Below, piece after piece: positions 1-8,619 of a stretch of 43,764 nucleotides of DNA (position 1 is the stretch's first letter; each line of letters starts with the position of its first letter). The translations under genes and the position numbers were made by a program. The notes under the pieces were generated by a model. That model worked only from the letters and a program-made list of their open reading frames with translations. It did not search any database and was not told the origin of the DNA. The DNA is from Spirochaetaceae bacterium. GTDB taxonomy: Bacteria; Spirochaetota; Spirochaetia; DSM-27196; Alkalispirochaetaceae. The stretch covers positions 1 through 43,764 of the forward strand of contig REEH01000098.1 of NCBI GenBank assembly GCA_007695175.1, in the 5' to 3' direction.

Positions 1-1
1 C

Positions 2-2716
2 CCCCAGGCGGGTGACAATATCGTCTTCCGTATCGACAACCTGGAGGAGTACCGTTTCTTCTGTCGTCGCGTAGCCAGAGTCCGCATGGCGGCAGCCCGG
101 ATGCCGGCGATCTTCGGAGCGGCGGAGATCCGCCCCGGATCGGGGCGTACAGCCACCAGCGTAATCCAGCCTCCGCCCAAACGCCCGGTGGTTTATTTCC
201 GTTTTGCCCGACACGAACCGCTCTTCACGGACCATGAGCTGGATGAGCTCGGCGTGGAGACGCGTCTTCTCCCCCTGAACGAGGGTTTCGAGCACTTCAT
301 TACGTCCGCTCACGAGCATGTAGTCTCCCTGGGACCGACGGCAACGCTCCTTTTCGACTCCCTTTCCGACCTGAGCGGCCACTACTACTCGGACCGCATG
401 ATAGGAAACTTCTTTCAGCTCACCTGCCCTCTGATACTTCAGACCGGCAGCCTCGCCTATTTTACCCTGCGCAGAAACCTCCACAGCTACCACGCCGTGG
501 CTCCGATCACCGCCACGACCCAGATCATGGTGGACCTGTACCAGCAGGAGGATTCCCTCTTCATCCGGCCCATCAAGACGGAGGGGCGCAACGAGGAAGC
601 GGCCTTCGTACTCTTCCGCCTGGACACGCCGGAGCGGCTGACGCCCATCAACGACAGTGCCGGAATCGTCTCGGTACTCAACGAGGAACCGTGGCCGGGA
701 CTGCGCAGCGCCAGCTACCGCATGGTGGGAGTCTGGGACCGCCTCTTCCAGCGCGCCGAGAACACCCTGGAAGCGGTCAATCCGGGAACGGAGGACCTTG
801 GGGACCAGGAAGAGCAGAAAGACCAGCTCCTGCGCCTGATCATAGCCCGGGAAGGACGAATACTGGAGCTGGCGCGCCGCTATTTCCGGATGGAGGAGCT
901 GATCGCGATCTGGAAGCGGATGATCGGCACCGGTTTTATCGGAGGCAAGTCCGTGGGTATGCTCCTGGCCCGCGCGATTCTCAGGCGCAGCGATCCCCGG
1001 TGGCGAACGACCCTGGAAATGCACGACTCCTTCTACGTCGCCTCCGATGTCTACTATACCTTTCTCGTGATCAACGACTGCTGGTGGGAGCGGCAGCGGC
1101 AGAAGGATCCCGCCACGTACCTGGACGGAAACGACCGCGCCCGGGCGCGCATTCTCCGGGGACGCTTCCCCGACTATATCGTGGAACGCTTCGCGGACAT
1201 GATCGACTACTTCGGCACCTCGCCCATCATCGTACGGTCCTCCAGCCTGCTGGAGGACAATTTCGGCAACGCCTTCGCCGGCAAGTACGAGAGCGTCTTC
1301 TGCACGATGCAGGGCAACCGCAACGCCCGACTTCAGGAATTTCTCCAGGCCGTTCGGGTCATCTACGCCAGCACGATAAGTGACGAGGCCCTGACGTACC
1401 GGCAGAACCGGGGAATCCTGGACCAGGATGAACAGATGGCGCTCCTGGTCCAGCGCGTTTCCGGTACGCCCGGGGTACCTCGGGGCAGCACGACCGGGGA
1501 GGGAGGTCATTATCGGGGACGCTGGTTCTTTCCGCACCTGGCGGGCGTCTCCTTCTCCTACAACTCCTACGCCTGGCACTCCTCGATCGATCCCGCCGCG
1601 GGGCTCATGCGACTCGTCTTTGGCCTGGGTACGCGCGCGGTGGATCGAGCCGACGACGATTATACGCGGGTTGTCGCTCTCAACGCGCCGGAGCGGCGTC
1701 CCGAGGCCGGTCTGGAGGAGGTCCGCCGTCACGCGCAACGCCGGGTGGACGTGCTTGATCTGCGGGAGGGGCGTCACCGGAGCGTATATTTCTCGGACCT
1801 GCTCCAGGAGGAAAACGCCGTTCCCCTGGAGCGCGTTGCCACCCGGGATCGCACCCTGGCACGACGATCCGGTGTACCGGAGCGGGCGCTGTGGATTCTT
1901 ACCTTTGATCCCCTTCTGAGAAACACCAACCTGGTGGCGGATATGCGGGAAATGCTGGAAACGCTGCGGGAAGCCTACGGAACCGACGTGGATATGGAGT
2001 TCACGATCAACCTCGTGCCCGACGGTGGGTACCGGATCGCCCTGGTGCAGTGCCGCCCTCTTCAGGTACAGGGCGCGCACATCCCCGCCGCCAGGGTTCC
2101 GGATCTCCGCCGGGATGAAGTGGTGATCCGCAGCACCGGCGGCGTCGTCGGCCACAGCCGGGTGCTTCCGGTAGGTCGCATCCTCTACGTTCGGCCGGAT
2201 CAGTACGCCCGTCTTGCCGAATCGGACCGGCGGGCTCTGGCCAGAGTGATCCGTCGGGTGACCTCGGTGGAGCCGGTGGAGGGGGCGCTCATGCTGATCG
2301 GCCCGGGGCGGTGGGGAACGAGCACGCCCGCCCTGGGAGTCCCCGTGCAGTTTACCGATATCGGCCGCGCCGCCGTCCTCTGCGAGATAGACCGGATACA
2401 CGCGGGCCTCATCGCGGATATGTCGCTGGGTACGCATTTCTTCAACGAGATGGTGGAACGGAACCTGCTGTACCTGGCCGTCCGGGTTGGTCAGGAAGAC
2501 ACCATTCTCGACACGGAATACCTGGAGGGATTCCCCAACCAGCTCGAGCATTACCTGGAGGCGAGCGCTGGAGACTGGTCGAAGGTTGTAACGGTCATCC
2601 ACACCACGGACAAGCTCGTACTCAACGCGGACAGCCGCAACCAGACGGCAATACTGTACAAAAAGCGCGTTTCCGTCGATACTATAGACGTTGACGGTGT
2701 GGATTATCTCACGTAA
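2..2716 (+). CDS. PEP/pyruvate-binding (PPDK N-terminal-like) protein, 5' truncated
   Basis: The frame is open and protein-like from base 2 through the first ATG at 86, so the true start lies before the window. About 905 residues are visible. Counting from the ATG at 86, the first ~250 residues form a domain I do not recognise (starts PVVYFRFARHEP). A pyruvate phosphate dikinase/PEP synthase ATP-binding region follows, with GGKSVGM near 287-293 and VRSSSLLEDNFGNAFAGKYE from residue 383; R384 corresponds to the phosphate-binding Arg of the family. EFTINL...VQCRPLQ closes the ATP-grasp-like part. A C-terminal region has GGVVGHSRVL and LIGPGRWGTSTP. No ordinary phosphohistidine or PEP-binding barrel domain is recognisable, so it is not a standard PpsA or PpdK and its substrate is unknown. 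The M23 gene follows 12 bp later with its own probable promoter. Confidence 0.75.
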   Translation, partial: PQAGDNIVFRIDNLEEYRFFCRRVARVRMAAARMPAIFGAAEIRPGSGRTATSVIQPPPKRPVVYFRFARHEPLFTDHELDELGVETRLLPLNEGFEHFITSAHEHVVSLGPTATLLFDSLSDLSGHYYSDRMIGNFFQLTCPLILQTGSLAYFTLRRNLHSYHAVAPITATTQIMVDLYQQEDSLFIRPIKTEGRNEEAAFVLFRLDTPERLTPINDSAGIVSVLNEEPWPGLRSASYRMVGVWDRLFQRAENTLEAVNPGTEDLGDQEEQKDQLLRLIIAREGRILELARRYFRMEELIAIWKRMIGTGFIGGKSVGMLLARAILRRSDPRWRTTLEMHDSFYVASDVYYTFLVINDCWWERQRQKDPATYLDGNDRARARILRGRFPDYIVERFADMIDYFGTSPIIVRSSSLLEDNFGNAFAGKYESVFCTMQGNRNARLQEFLQAVRVIYASTISDEALTYRQNRGILDQDEQMALLVQRVSGTPGVPRGSTTGEGGHYRGRWFFPHLAGVSFSYNSYAWHSSIDPAAGLMRLVFGLGTRAVDRADDDYTRVVALNAPERRPEAGLEEVRRHAQRRVDVLDLREGRHRSVYFSDLLQEENAVPLERVATRDRTLARRSGVPERALWILTFDPLLRNTNLVADMREMLETLREAYGTDVDMEFTINLVPDGGYRIALVQCRPLQVQGAHIPAARVPDLRRDEVVIRSTGGVVGHSRVLPVGRILYVRPDQYARLAESDRRALARVIRRVTSVEPVEGALMLIGPGRWGTSTPALGVPVQFTDIGRAAVLCEIDRIHAGLIADMSLGTHFFNEMVERNLLYLAVRVGQEDTILDTEYLEGFPNQLEHYLEASAGDWSKVVTVIHTTDKLVLNADSRNQTAILYKKRVSVDTIDVDGVDYLT

Positions 2717-2719
2717 GAT
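2691..2719 (+). promoter_or_regulatory. Sigma70-like promoter for the M23 gene (leaderless type)
   Basis: TTGACG (2691-2696), 17 bp spacer, TAAGAT (2714-2719). The ATG at 2729 is 9 bases after the -10 box, so the start codon falls at about +3 to +4. No Shine-Dalgarno sequence is visible. The -10 box overlaps the stop codon of the upstream gene. Confidence 0.5.
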
Positions 2720-2728
2720 TAAAGAAAT

Positions 2729-3736
2729 ATGGCTATAGCCGTGCAGGAGACATTCCGACGCACCCTGCGTGCGCTTTACTCGCAGCACCTCACGGTCAAG
2801 ATAGTACCGGAAAACGCCTCCGACGCGGTCAGTTTCCGTATCAGTATCGTGGTAATCATCTTTTCGACGCTGCTGCTCGGCTCGGTTGTCGGGGGCGCGG
2901 CTTACCTCTACCGGCTCTCCCGCAGTACTCCGGTGACGATAGCGCAGCAGCAGTCGGACCTCCAGAAACTGCAGGCGAATCTCGACGAGGCCCTGCAGGA
3001 GCTGCAATCAGTACTTCGCACGGTGAGGCCTCTTCAGGAGGAGCTTGACCTTTCCGCCGCCGGATTCTCCGCGGGAAATACGGGCCTGGCCTCTCCGGTA
3101 GCACTCTCCCGCACACAGGTTACGGATTTCTTCCAGGATCTTGCCCGGACGCCGGAAAGCATTCAGCGGTCAGCGGTCACCACCTCCAACGAGGTGGAAG
3201 AGCTCCGCGACTTCGTACGCAATCTTGAGAACTCGCTCAGCACCCTCGGCCAGACCCGGGCACTGCTGGCTACGACGGATTCCTACCTCCGGGATGTACC
3301 CCATTTCTGGCCCGTCGCCAACGGCCTCGGTGTCGTGACAATGGAGTACGGCCCCAACATCCACCCCTTTACCGGACAGTGGTATCTCCACAAAGGTTTT
3401 GATATCGCGGGTCCGCCGGGGCTGCCCCTGGTATCGGCCGCCGACGGGGTAGTGGTGGATAGTTCCTTTGACCCGGGATACGGAAACAATATAATTATCC
3501 GTCATCGCTACGGCTTTCATACTCGGTACGCCCACCTCCACCAGGTCTTTGTCCGGGAGGGACAGCGCGTTTCCCAGGGCGAGCGCATCGGCACCCTCGG
3601 GTCCAGCGGATTCTCCTCCGGACCCCATTTGCACTTCGAGGTGATCATCGGCAACGACGTGCTCGATCCGGCCCCGTTCCTGATGATCAGCAATACCTTC
3701 CAGCGGGGCGGCCACGCCTCGTCCCGGCGGCGCTGA
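2729..3736 (+). CDS. M23 family metallopeptidase, membrane-anchored
   Basis: 335 aa. A transmembrane segment at about residues 36-60 follows a short cytoplasmic N-terminus. Then come a coiled-coil stretch (about 74-105, rich in Q, L and E) and a C-terminal LytM/M23 domain. The zinc-site signatures are present: HKGFD (H221, D225), a YAHLH motif, and HLHFEV (H300, H302). By family knowledge these enzymes cleave peptidoglycan cross-bridges or stem peptides in the periplasm. The membrane anchor plus coiled coil resembles cell-shape and division hydrolases (MepM/NlpD style). All metal ligands appear intact, so it is probably active. It sits between a PPDK-like gene and an exported VWA protein and has its own promoter-like sequence. 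Confidence 0.9.
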   Translation: MAIAVQETFRRTLRALYSQHLTVKIVPENASDAVSFRISIVVIIFSTLLLGSVVGGAAYLYRLSRSTPVTIAQQQSDLQKLQANLDEALQELQSVLRTVRPLQEELDLSAAGFSAGNTGLASPVALSRTQVTDFFQDLARTPESIQRSAVTTSNEVEELRDFVRNLENSLSTLGQTRALLATTDSYLRDVPHFWPVANGLGVVTMEYGPNIHPFTGQWYLHKGFDIAGPPGLPLVSAADGVVVDSSFDPGYGNNIIIRHRYGFHTRYAHLHQVFVREGQRVSQGERIGTLGSSGFSSGPHLHFEVIIGNDVLDPAPFLMISNTFQRGGHASSRRR

Positions 3737-3783
3737 GCCGGATCGTCTCATCTCTTCCCCCGATAGTGCCGATACCGGTTACT

Positions 3784-5013
3784 ATGAGGGCGTGTCCGTT
3801 TCTTAAGACGCTGGTACTGGGTGCGGCATTTCTCATAGGAGCAAACTCCGCACTCCCGGCACAGCTTCGCCTCTCTCCGGAGGACATCCGGATCGCACAG
3901 ACCAGGCAGGGCGGGTATATACTCACGGTGCGCGCCGAGGGTATCGGATCCGTTCTGCTCACGGAGTCGACGGAGCACCCCGATCACGCCGCCGCTACCT
4001 ATGCGTTCAGAAATCCCGATTACCATCCCATGAACGGTGACGAGCGCCGGATCCTGGACGGGGAGTTTCTTCCCCCCGTGGAGGGGCGGTACTTTATCAT
4101 CGACAGTACGCCCGAGCCGGACGAACAGTTCGGCAGCGCCTTCAATCTCTTTGTCCCCTACGTCGTGGAGTACGGCTACCCCTGGACGCGAAACGGCGAG
4201 ACGATGGTTCTGGACGGGACGTACCTGAGTATCCGCACCTTTGATCTGCCCTACGCGGACTATCGCGGCGCGTACCAGGATAACCCCTTCATCCTCCGCG
4301 TAACACAACCGGCGCCCCCGGTACGCCCCGAGCCGCCGCCACCACCCCCGCCGGAGCCGGAGCCTGAACCGGAGCCCGAACCCGAACCCGAACCCGAGCC
4401 CGAACCCGAGCCGGAGCCCGAACCCGAACCCGATTTCTCCGAGTACATGCCGCTCACGGTGGAGACCTTCACCGAGATAGCGGCGGAAACCGAGGGGATT
4501 CTGCTCGCCGCTGATGTTGAGGATGAGCTGCCGGAGCGCATCCGCCAGGTCATAAGCCGTATGGAAGGTCCGGAAATGGACCTCGTCCTCGTGATCGATA
4601 CAACCCAGAGCATGGTCAATTCGATCAGGGTCGTGCAGCAGGATCTGGTACCGTCGCTCCTGGCGGACATGGAACGCTTCGAACGCTACCGGATCGGGGT
4701 GGTCTTTTTCCGGGACTACTTCGAGGAGTACCTGGCCCGCCCTTACCCGTTCCAGGAGAAACTTGAGGACGTCCAGAGAATCGTCAACCTAGCCCGCGCC
4801 GCCGGAGGACGGGACATCCCCGAGGCCGTATACGAGGGTCTCTACACCGGTCTGGTCCGTTACGACTGGGAAGCGCCGGAGCGGCAGATAATCCTCATCG
4901 GCGATGCACCGCCCCATCCAAGACCGCGTGGCGCCGTTACCCGGGAGATGGTTTTCGAGAAGGCTCGTGAACTGGGAGTGCGAATCAACGCGATCATGCT
5001 CCCTCATCCCTGA
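3784..5013 (+). CDS. Exported von Willebrand factor A domain protein with (Glu-Pro) spacer
   Basis: 409 aa from ATG 3784; an in-frame GTG at 3766 is possible but extends the signal peptide for no gain. Residues 1-26 are a signal peptide ending ALPAQ. A folded N-terminal region (about 27-175) of unknown type is followed by proline-rich sequence and 13 uninterrupted Glu-Pro pairs (about residues 191-216). The C-terminal VWA domain (about 264-409) carries DTTQSM at D272, a MIDAS variant with Thr for the first Ser of DxSxS. RYRIGVVFFRDY and IILIGDAPPH also fit the VWA fold. The (EP)n tract is likely a rigid periplasm-spanning spacer, as in TonB. The role is unknown; binding to an envelope partner is an inference. 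Confidence 0.8.
   Translation: MRACPFLKTLVLGAAFLIGANSALPAQLRLSPEDIRIAQTRQGGYILTVRAEGIGSVLLTESTEHPDHAAATYAFRNPDYHPMNGDERRILDGEFLPPVEGRYFIIDSTPEPDEQFGSAFNLFVPYVVEYGYPWTRNGETMVLDGTYLSIRTFDLPYADYRGAYQDNPFILRVTQPAPPVRPEPPPPPPPEPEPEPEPEPEPEPEPEPEPEPEPEPDFSEYMPLTVETFTEIAAETEGILLAADVEDELPERIRQVISRMEGPEMDLVLVIDTTQSMVNSIRVVQQDLVPSLLADMERFERYRIGVVFFRDYFEEYLARPYPFQEKLEDVQRIVNLARAAGGRDIPEAVYEGLYTGLVRYDWEAPERQIILIGDAPPHPRPRGAVTREMVFEKARELGVRINAIMLPHP
4354..4431 (+). repeat. Glu-Pro dipeptide repeat (13 copies, 6-bp unit)
   Basis: In-frame GAR-CCS hexamers encode 13 consecutive Glu-Pro pairs in the VWA protein. Glu and Pro codons vary between units, so this is selected protein repetition rather than a pure DNA slip repeat. 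Confidence 0.95.
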
Positions 5014-5146
5014 CTCGCCTTTCCTGCCGTTTTCGTAATTCCCTGCCGCCACGACACTTACGGTTTTCTCCCGCTCCCGGAGCTTCCAACGCGAGGTCGG
5101 GCAAAGCGGGGTCGGTAAAAAAGTGTGTTTTTTTGCCGCAATATTG

Positions 5147-5175
5147 TTTACGTTACGCTATATATGGTGTATAAC
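5147..5175 (+). promoter_or_regulatory. nrdJ promoter with overlapping NrdR-type box
   Basis: A -35-like TTTACG (5147-5152) and a -10-like TATAAC (5170-5175) are 17 bp apart. Between them lies ACGCTATATATGGTGT (5155-5170), matching the NrdR consensus acaCwAtATaTwGtgt at 14 of 16 positions. The position would let NrdR block RNA polymerase. I see no good second box in phase upstream, although NrdR boxes usually come in pairs. The rest of 5014-5207 shows no gene. Confidence 0.65.
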
Positions 5176-5207
5176 GGGGAACGAAAAAAAGGAACTGGGA
5201 GGGGGCT

Positions 5208-7502
5208 ATGGCTCAAGGCACCAAGATCGATGTCAGAAAACTGGATCTTCAGAGCGCGCGGGAAGAAGTCGCGAAGGAATCGGATAACTGGGGGCTTCCG
5301 GTGAAGGTTACCAAACGAGACGGACGACAGGTGCCGTTTGATGCCGACCGCATCAACCGCGCCATGGAACGGTGCTTCGAGGGTATCCAGCGCCAGTCCC
5401 GCACGCCGTTGACGGAGCTTACACACCAGGTGGTAAACGTGGTGGCGGCCAAGTTCAACGAACCCACGGTGGAACAGATCCAGGACGTGGTCGAGATGGT
5501 TCTCCAGGCAGCGGGAGAGTACGAGGCGGCAAAGGCGTACATCCTGTATCGTGCGGAGCACGAGAAACTCCGCAAGCTGCGCCCCGTTCCGCAGGATATT
5601 CAGGATGCGGTTGCGGCGTCGGATCCCTACTTCCCCACGCCGATCCAGAAATTCCAGTTCTACGACAAGTACAGCCGGTACAACTACGAGCTCGGACGGC
5701 GGGAGACCTGGATCGAGACGGTGGATCGCGCCGTGGACTACCTCGCTGAGCTCTCGGAGAATCGTCTGGACCGGAACGATTACGATCGCATCCGCCGGGC
5801 GATCCTGGAGATGAAGGTAATGCCCTCCATGCGTCTTCTGGCAATGGCGGGAGCTCCCGCCAGGCGTAACAATATCGCCATCTACAACTGCTCCTATCTG
5901 CCCGTGGACGCTATCGACTCCTTCGTGGAAGCCCTGATTATCAGCATGAACGGCTGTGGCGTGGGCTACAGCGTCGAACGGCAGTACATCGAGAAGCTTC
6001 CCCGCGTCAAAAGACAGACCGGCGAACACCTGGGTACACACGTGGTGGCCGACACCTCCGACGGATGGGCCACCGCCCTGCGGACGGGCCTGGAAACGTG
6101 GTTTGACGGCCGGGACATCTCCTTTGATTTTTCCCAGGTTCGCCCCGCCGGCGCGCCCCTGCGAATCAAGGGGGGCAGCGCCTCCGGACCGGAGCCGTTG
6201 CGGGTGATGCTGAACTTCTCCCGGGAGCGGGTACTCGCACGGCAGGGCGGGTTCATCACCTCCGTGGACGCTCACGATATCATGTGTGCCGTAGGGGGAG
6301 CCGCCGTATCGGGAGGCGTCCGTCGTACCGCGATGATCTCTCTCTTTGACTACGATGACAAGGAAATGCGCCACTGCAAGGATGGCGATTTCTGGCACAA
6401 GAACTCCCAGCGCTGGAACGCCAACAACTCCGCCGTCTGGCCCAACCGGGAGCTCTCCCAGGAGGAACTGGCTACGTTCGTCCTGGACACGGTACGCTCC
6501 GGCCGGGGAGAGCCCGGTATATTCAACCGGCGGGCGGCGGTACAGAACCGCCCCGTCCGCCGTGCGGAAGCGGACTTCGGCACCAACCCCTGCGGCGAGA
6601 TAATCCTCCGGCCGTACCAGTTCTGTAACCTCACCAGTGCGATTGCCCGGGAAGAGGACACCTTTGAGTCGCTCAAGGACAAGGTGGAAGTGGCCTCAAT
6701 TCTCGGCACGATCCAGGCGCTGGCCACCAACTTCCCGGGCCTGCGGCCCCAGTGGCAGCAGAACTGCGAGGAGGAGCGCCTCCTTGGAGTGGACCTGAAC
6801 GGCCAGATGGACAGCCCCGTCTGCCAGGACCCGGACGTGCAGAGCCGCCTGCGCTACGTGGCGGTCGAGACCAACCGCATCTACGCGGAAAAGCTCGGTA
6901 TCAACCAGTCCGCCGCGGTTACCACCGTGAAACCCTCCGGCAATTCGAGCCAGCTCATGAACAGCGCATCCGGCATACACGCACGGTGGGCGCCCTACTA
7001 CATCCGCAACGTCCGCGTAGGTGCCCACACCCCGATCTTCCAGGCGCTGCGTGATGAGGGTGTACCAATGGATCCGGAAAACGGCCAGACCGTGGACAAC
7101 GCCACCACCTGGGTGGCGCACTTCCCGATCAAGAGTCCCGACAGTGCAATCACCCGCAACAGCCGGGGAGCAATCGAACAGTGCAACTACTGGCTTCAGA
7201 ACAAGATTCACTACACCGAGCACAATCCCTCCGTGACGATCACCTATCGTCCCGATGAGGTGATCGATGTAATCAAATGGATCTGGGATCACCAGGACAA
7301 GATCGGCGGCATGGCATTCCTTCCGGCCAGCGATGCCCAGTACGACCAGATGCCCTACGTGGATATCTCCCGGGAGGAGTACGAACGACTGGCCCGCGCG
7401 TTCCCGGATATCGATTTCTCCAAGGTCTACCGGTACGAGGACCGGGACCTGACCACGGCGGCGCAGGAACTGGCCTGTCTTGCGGGGTCCTGTGACGTGT
7501 AA
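5208..7502 (+). CDS. nrdJ: Adenosylcobalamin-dependent (class II) ribonucleotide reductase
   Basis: 764 aa, ATG preceded by GGGAGGGGG. It makes deoxyribonucleotides using coenzyme B12, in the cytoplasm and with or without oxygen. An ATP-cone-like N-terminus (VTKRDGRQVPFDADRI) precedes the catalytic barrel. NPCGE places the thiyl-radical Cys at C462 with E464, and C473 follows 11 residues later as in the Lactobacillus leichmannii triphosphate reductase. C228 (in NCSYLP) should pair with C473 as the reducing disulfide. The C-terminal CLAGSC provides C757 and C762, with the spacing of the shuttle cysteines of the monomeric enzyme. Size and motifs favour the monomeric ribonucleoside-triphosphate type. 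Regulation by NrdR is suggested by the upstream box. The stop overlaps the start of a cobalt/nickel transporter gene. Confidence 0.95.
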   Translation: MAQGTKIDVRKLDLQSAREEVAKESDNWGLPVKVTKRDGRQVPFDADRINRAMERCFEGIQRQSRTPLTELTHQVVNVVAAKFNEPTVEQIQDVVEMVLQAAGEYEAAKAYILYRAEHEKLRKLRPVPQDIQDAVAASDPYFPTPIQKFQFYDKYSRYNYELGRRETWIETVDRAVDYLAELSENRLDRNDYDRIRRAILEMKVMPSMRLLAMAGAPARRNNIAIYNCSYLPVDAIDSFVEALIISMNGCGVGYSVERQYIEKLPRVKRQTGEHLGTHVVADTSDGWATALRTGLETWFDGRDISFDFSQVRPAGAPLRIKGGSASGPEPLRVMLNFSRERVLARQGGFITSVDAHDIMCAVGGAAVSGGVRRTAMISLFDYDDKEMRHCKDGDFWHKNSQRWNANNSAVWPNRELSQEELATFVLDTVRSGRGEPGIFNRRAAVQNRPVRRAEADFGTNPCGEIILRPYQFCNLTSAIAREEDTFESLKDKVEVASILGTIQALATNFPGLRPQWQQNCEEERLLGVDLNGQMDSPVCQDPDVQSRLRYVAVETNRIYAEKLGINQSAAVTTVKPSGNSSQLMNSASGIHARWAPYYIRNVRVGAHTPIFQALRDEGVPMDPENGQTVDNATTWVAHFPIKSPDSAITRNSRGAIEQCNYWLQNKIHYTEHNPSVTITYRPDEVIDVIKWIWDHQDKIGGMAFLPASDAQYDQMPYVDISREEYERLARAFPDIDFSKVYRYEDRDLTTAAQELACLAGSCDV

Positions 7503-8547
7503 TCGTTCCAGAGTCGCGGGGGTGTTTGCGGGCACCCTCGCCCTTCTTGTCCTTTTCGCGGTGGCTTTCCCGGCGCCGGCACCGGCCCAGTCCAATCCCT
7601 TTCTTGGTGGTGATGCCGCTCCCGGAACGGATAATGATGGGGCGGAGGGCAACGGCGAAGGAGCTGCGACTGCACCATCAGGATTGGGACTGGATACGGC
7701 GGCGGAGTTCTCTCCGCCCCGTACCGCCCTGGGAGCATGGCTGCGCGACGCGCAGCGGGGCCTCACGAGAAACCTCTCCACCACGCTCCGCGCCGTCCAG
7801 CGCGGTGAAACCACGGGAATGTTCTGGCTTATCGTCTCCCTGGCTTTCATCTACGGCGTGGTCCACTCCATTCTGCCGGGCCACCGCAAGATTCTCCTGG
7901 TTTCGTACTTTCTTGCCCGGGACGCCCGGCCCATAACGGGTGTCATAGCGGGGATTGCTCTCGCGGCCGTTCACGCCGCCGCGGCGGTAATCGTGGTCCT
8001 GGTAGCGTATTACGTGGTCAGAACCTCGGTGGGTGCGACCGTCGTCCGGGCCGGTGCGGCCGTGCAGACCGTCACGGCGGGGCTGGTGCTGGTGGCCGGG
8101 GTAGTGCTTCTGGTACTGACCATCCGGGAAATCCGCTCCCACCGGCGTGATGATCACGACGGGCACCATCACGACGGGCACCATCATGACGGGCACGGCC
8201 ATGACGGGCACGGCCACGGTGCCGACCCGGAGAAAGCCCGATCCCAGCGGTTGCTGCCGGTGATTGTCATCTCCGGGCTTGTTCCCTGTCCGGGATCCTC
8301 CATGATCATGCTCTTCGCCGTCTCCGTCGGAGTCGTGACACTGGGCCTCATAGCGGTAGCTTCCTTCGCCGTGGGCATGGCGCTCGTTTTCGCCGCGCTC
8401 TGCGTTGCCACGATTCTCGTCAAGGACCGTATCAACCGCCTGCTGGAAAGCCGGCGCGGCGCCGCGCTGCACCATGCAATCGAGATTGGCGGCGCCCTGG
8501 TTATGGTATCTTTTGGGTTGTTTCTCATGGCCCCGGTAATCCTTTAA
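7492..8547 (+). CDS. NicO/RcnA-type nickel/cobalt transporter with His-rich loop
   Basis: About 351 aa from GTG 7492, which overlaps the nrdJ end; TTG 7480 in the same frame is the alternative. A signal-like N-terminus ends PAPAPAQ. Membrane segments follow, with the family signatures HSILPGHRK (usually HALxPGHGK) and GLVPCPGS. A cytoplasmic or periplasmic loop between them holds about 20 residues of (H)HDGH repeats, a metal-binding feature common in RcnA. The family moves Ni2+ or Co2+; E. coli RcnA exports, while other members are predicted importers. Overlap with a B12-dependent reductase suggests cobalt supply, but direction cannot be read from sequence. No RcnR or NikR gene is nearby. Confidence 0.85.
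   Translation: MTCNRSRVAGVFAGTLALLVLFAVAFPAPAPAQSNPFLGGDAAPGTDNDGAEGNGEGAATAPSGLGLDTAAEFSPPRTALGAWLRDAQRGLTRNLSTTLRAVQRGETTGMFWLIVSLAFIYGVVHSILPGHRKILLVSYFLARDARPITGVIAGIALAAVHAAAAVIVVLVAYYVVRTSVGATVVRAGAAVQTVTAGLVLVAGVVLLVLTIREIRSHRRDDHDGHHHDGHHHDGHGHDGHGHGADPEKARSQRLLPVIVISGLVPCPGSSMIMLFAVSVGVVTLGLIAVASFAVGMALVFAALCVATILVKDRINRLLESRRGAALHHAIEIGGALVMVSFGLFLMAPVIL
8152..8211 (+). repeat. 15-bp tandem repeat (4 units) encoding His-rich loop
   Basis: Four units of the form catcacgacgggcac encode (H/D/G)HDGH repeats inside the NicO transporter. Near-identity at DNA level suggests recent slippage and possible copy-number variation of the metal-binding loop. Confidence 0.9.
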
Positions 8548-8552
8548 CTCTC

Positions 8553-8603
8553 GGAATGACTGATCATTCCCGCCGGAAAAAGTGGCGGTAAATAGTATAT
8601 AAT
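8553..8603 (+). promoter_or_regulatory. Inverted repeat and -10 box before the outer-membrane-like gene
   Basis: GGAATGA (8553-8559) and TCATTCC (8564-8570) form a 7-bp inverted repeat with a 4-base loop. CCGCC (8570-8574) and GGCGG (8584-8588) could form a second short stem. A perfect TATAAT lies at 8598-8603, with no convincing -35. The start codon at 8620 is 16 bases further on, giving a leader of about 10 bases. The repeat could be an operator or a weak terminator for the NicO gene. Confidence 0.45.
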
Positions 8604-8619
8604 CAGTACGGAAAACGAG

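Noticed and set aside
5133-5152. Second NrdR box near CAATATTG
   Set aside because: The core is two bases too short and out of phase; fewer than half of the consensus positions match.
5014-5207. Cobalamin riboswitch upstream of nrdJ
   Set aside because: The gap is only 194 bp and I find no B12-box-like sequence or long paired structure; an NrdR box and promoter explain the conserved-looking part.
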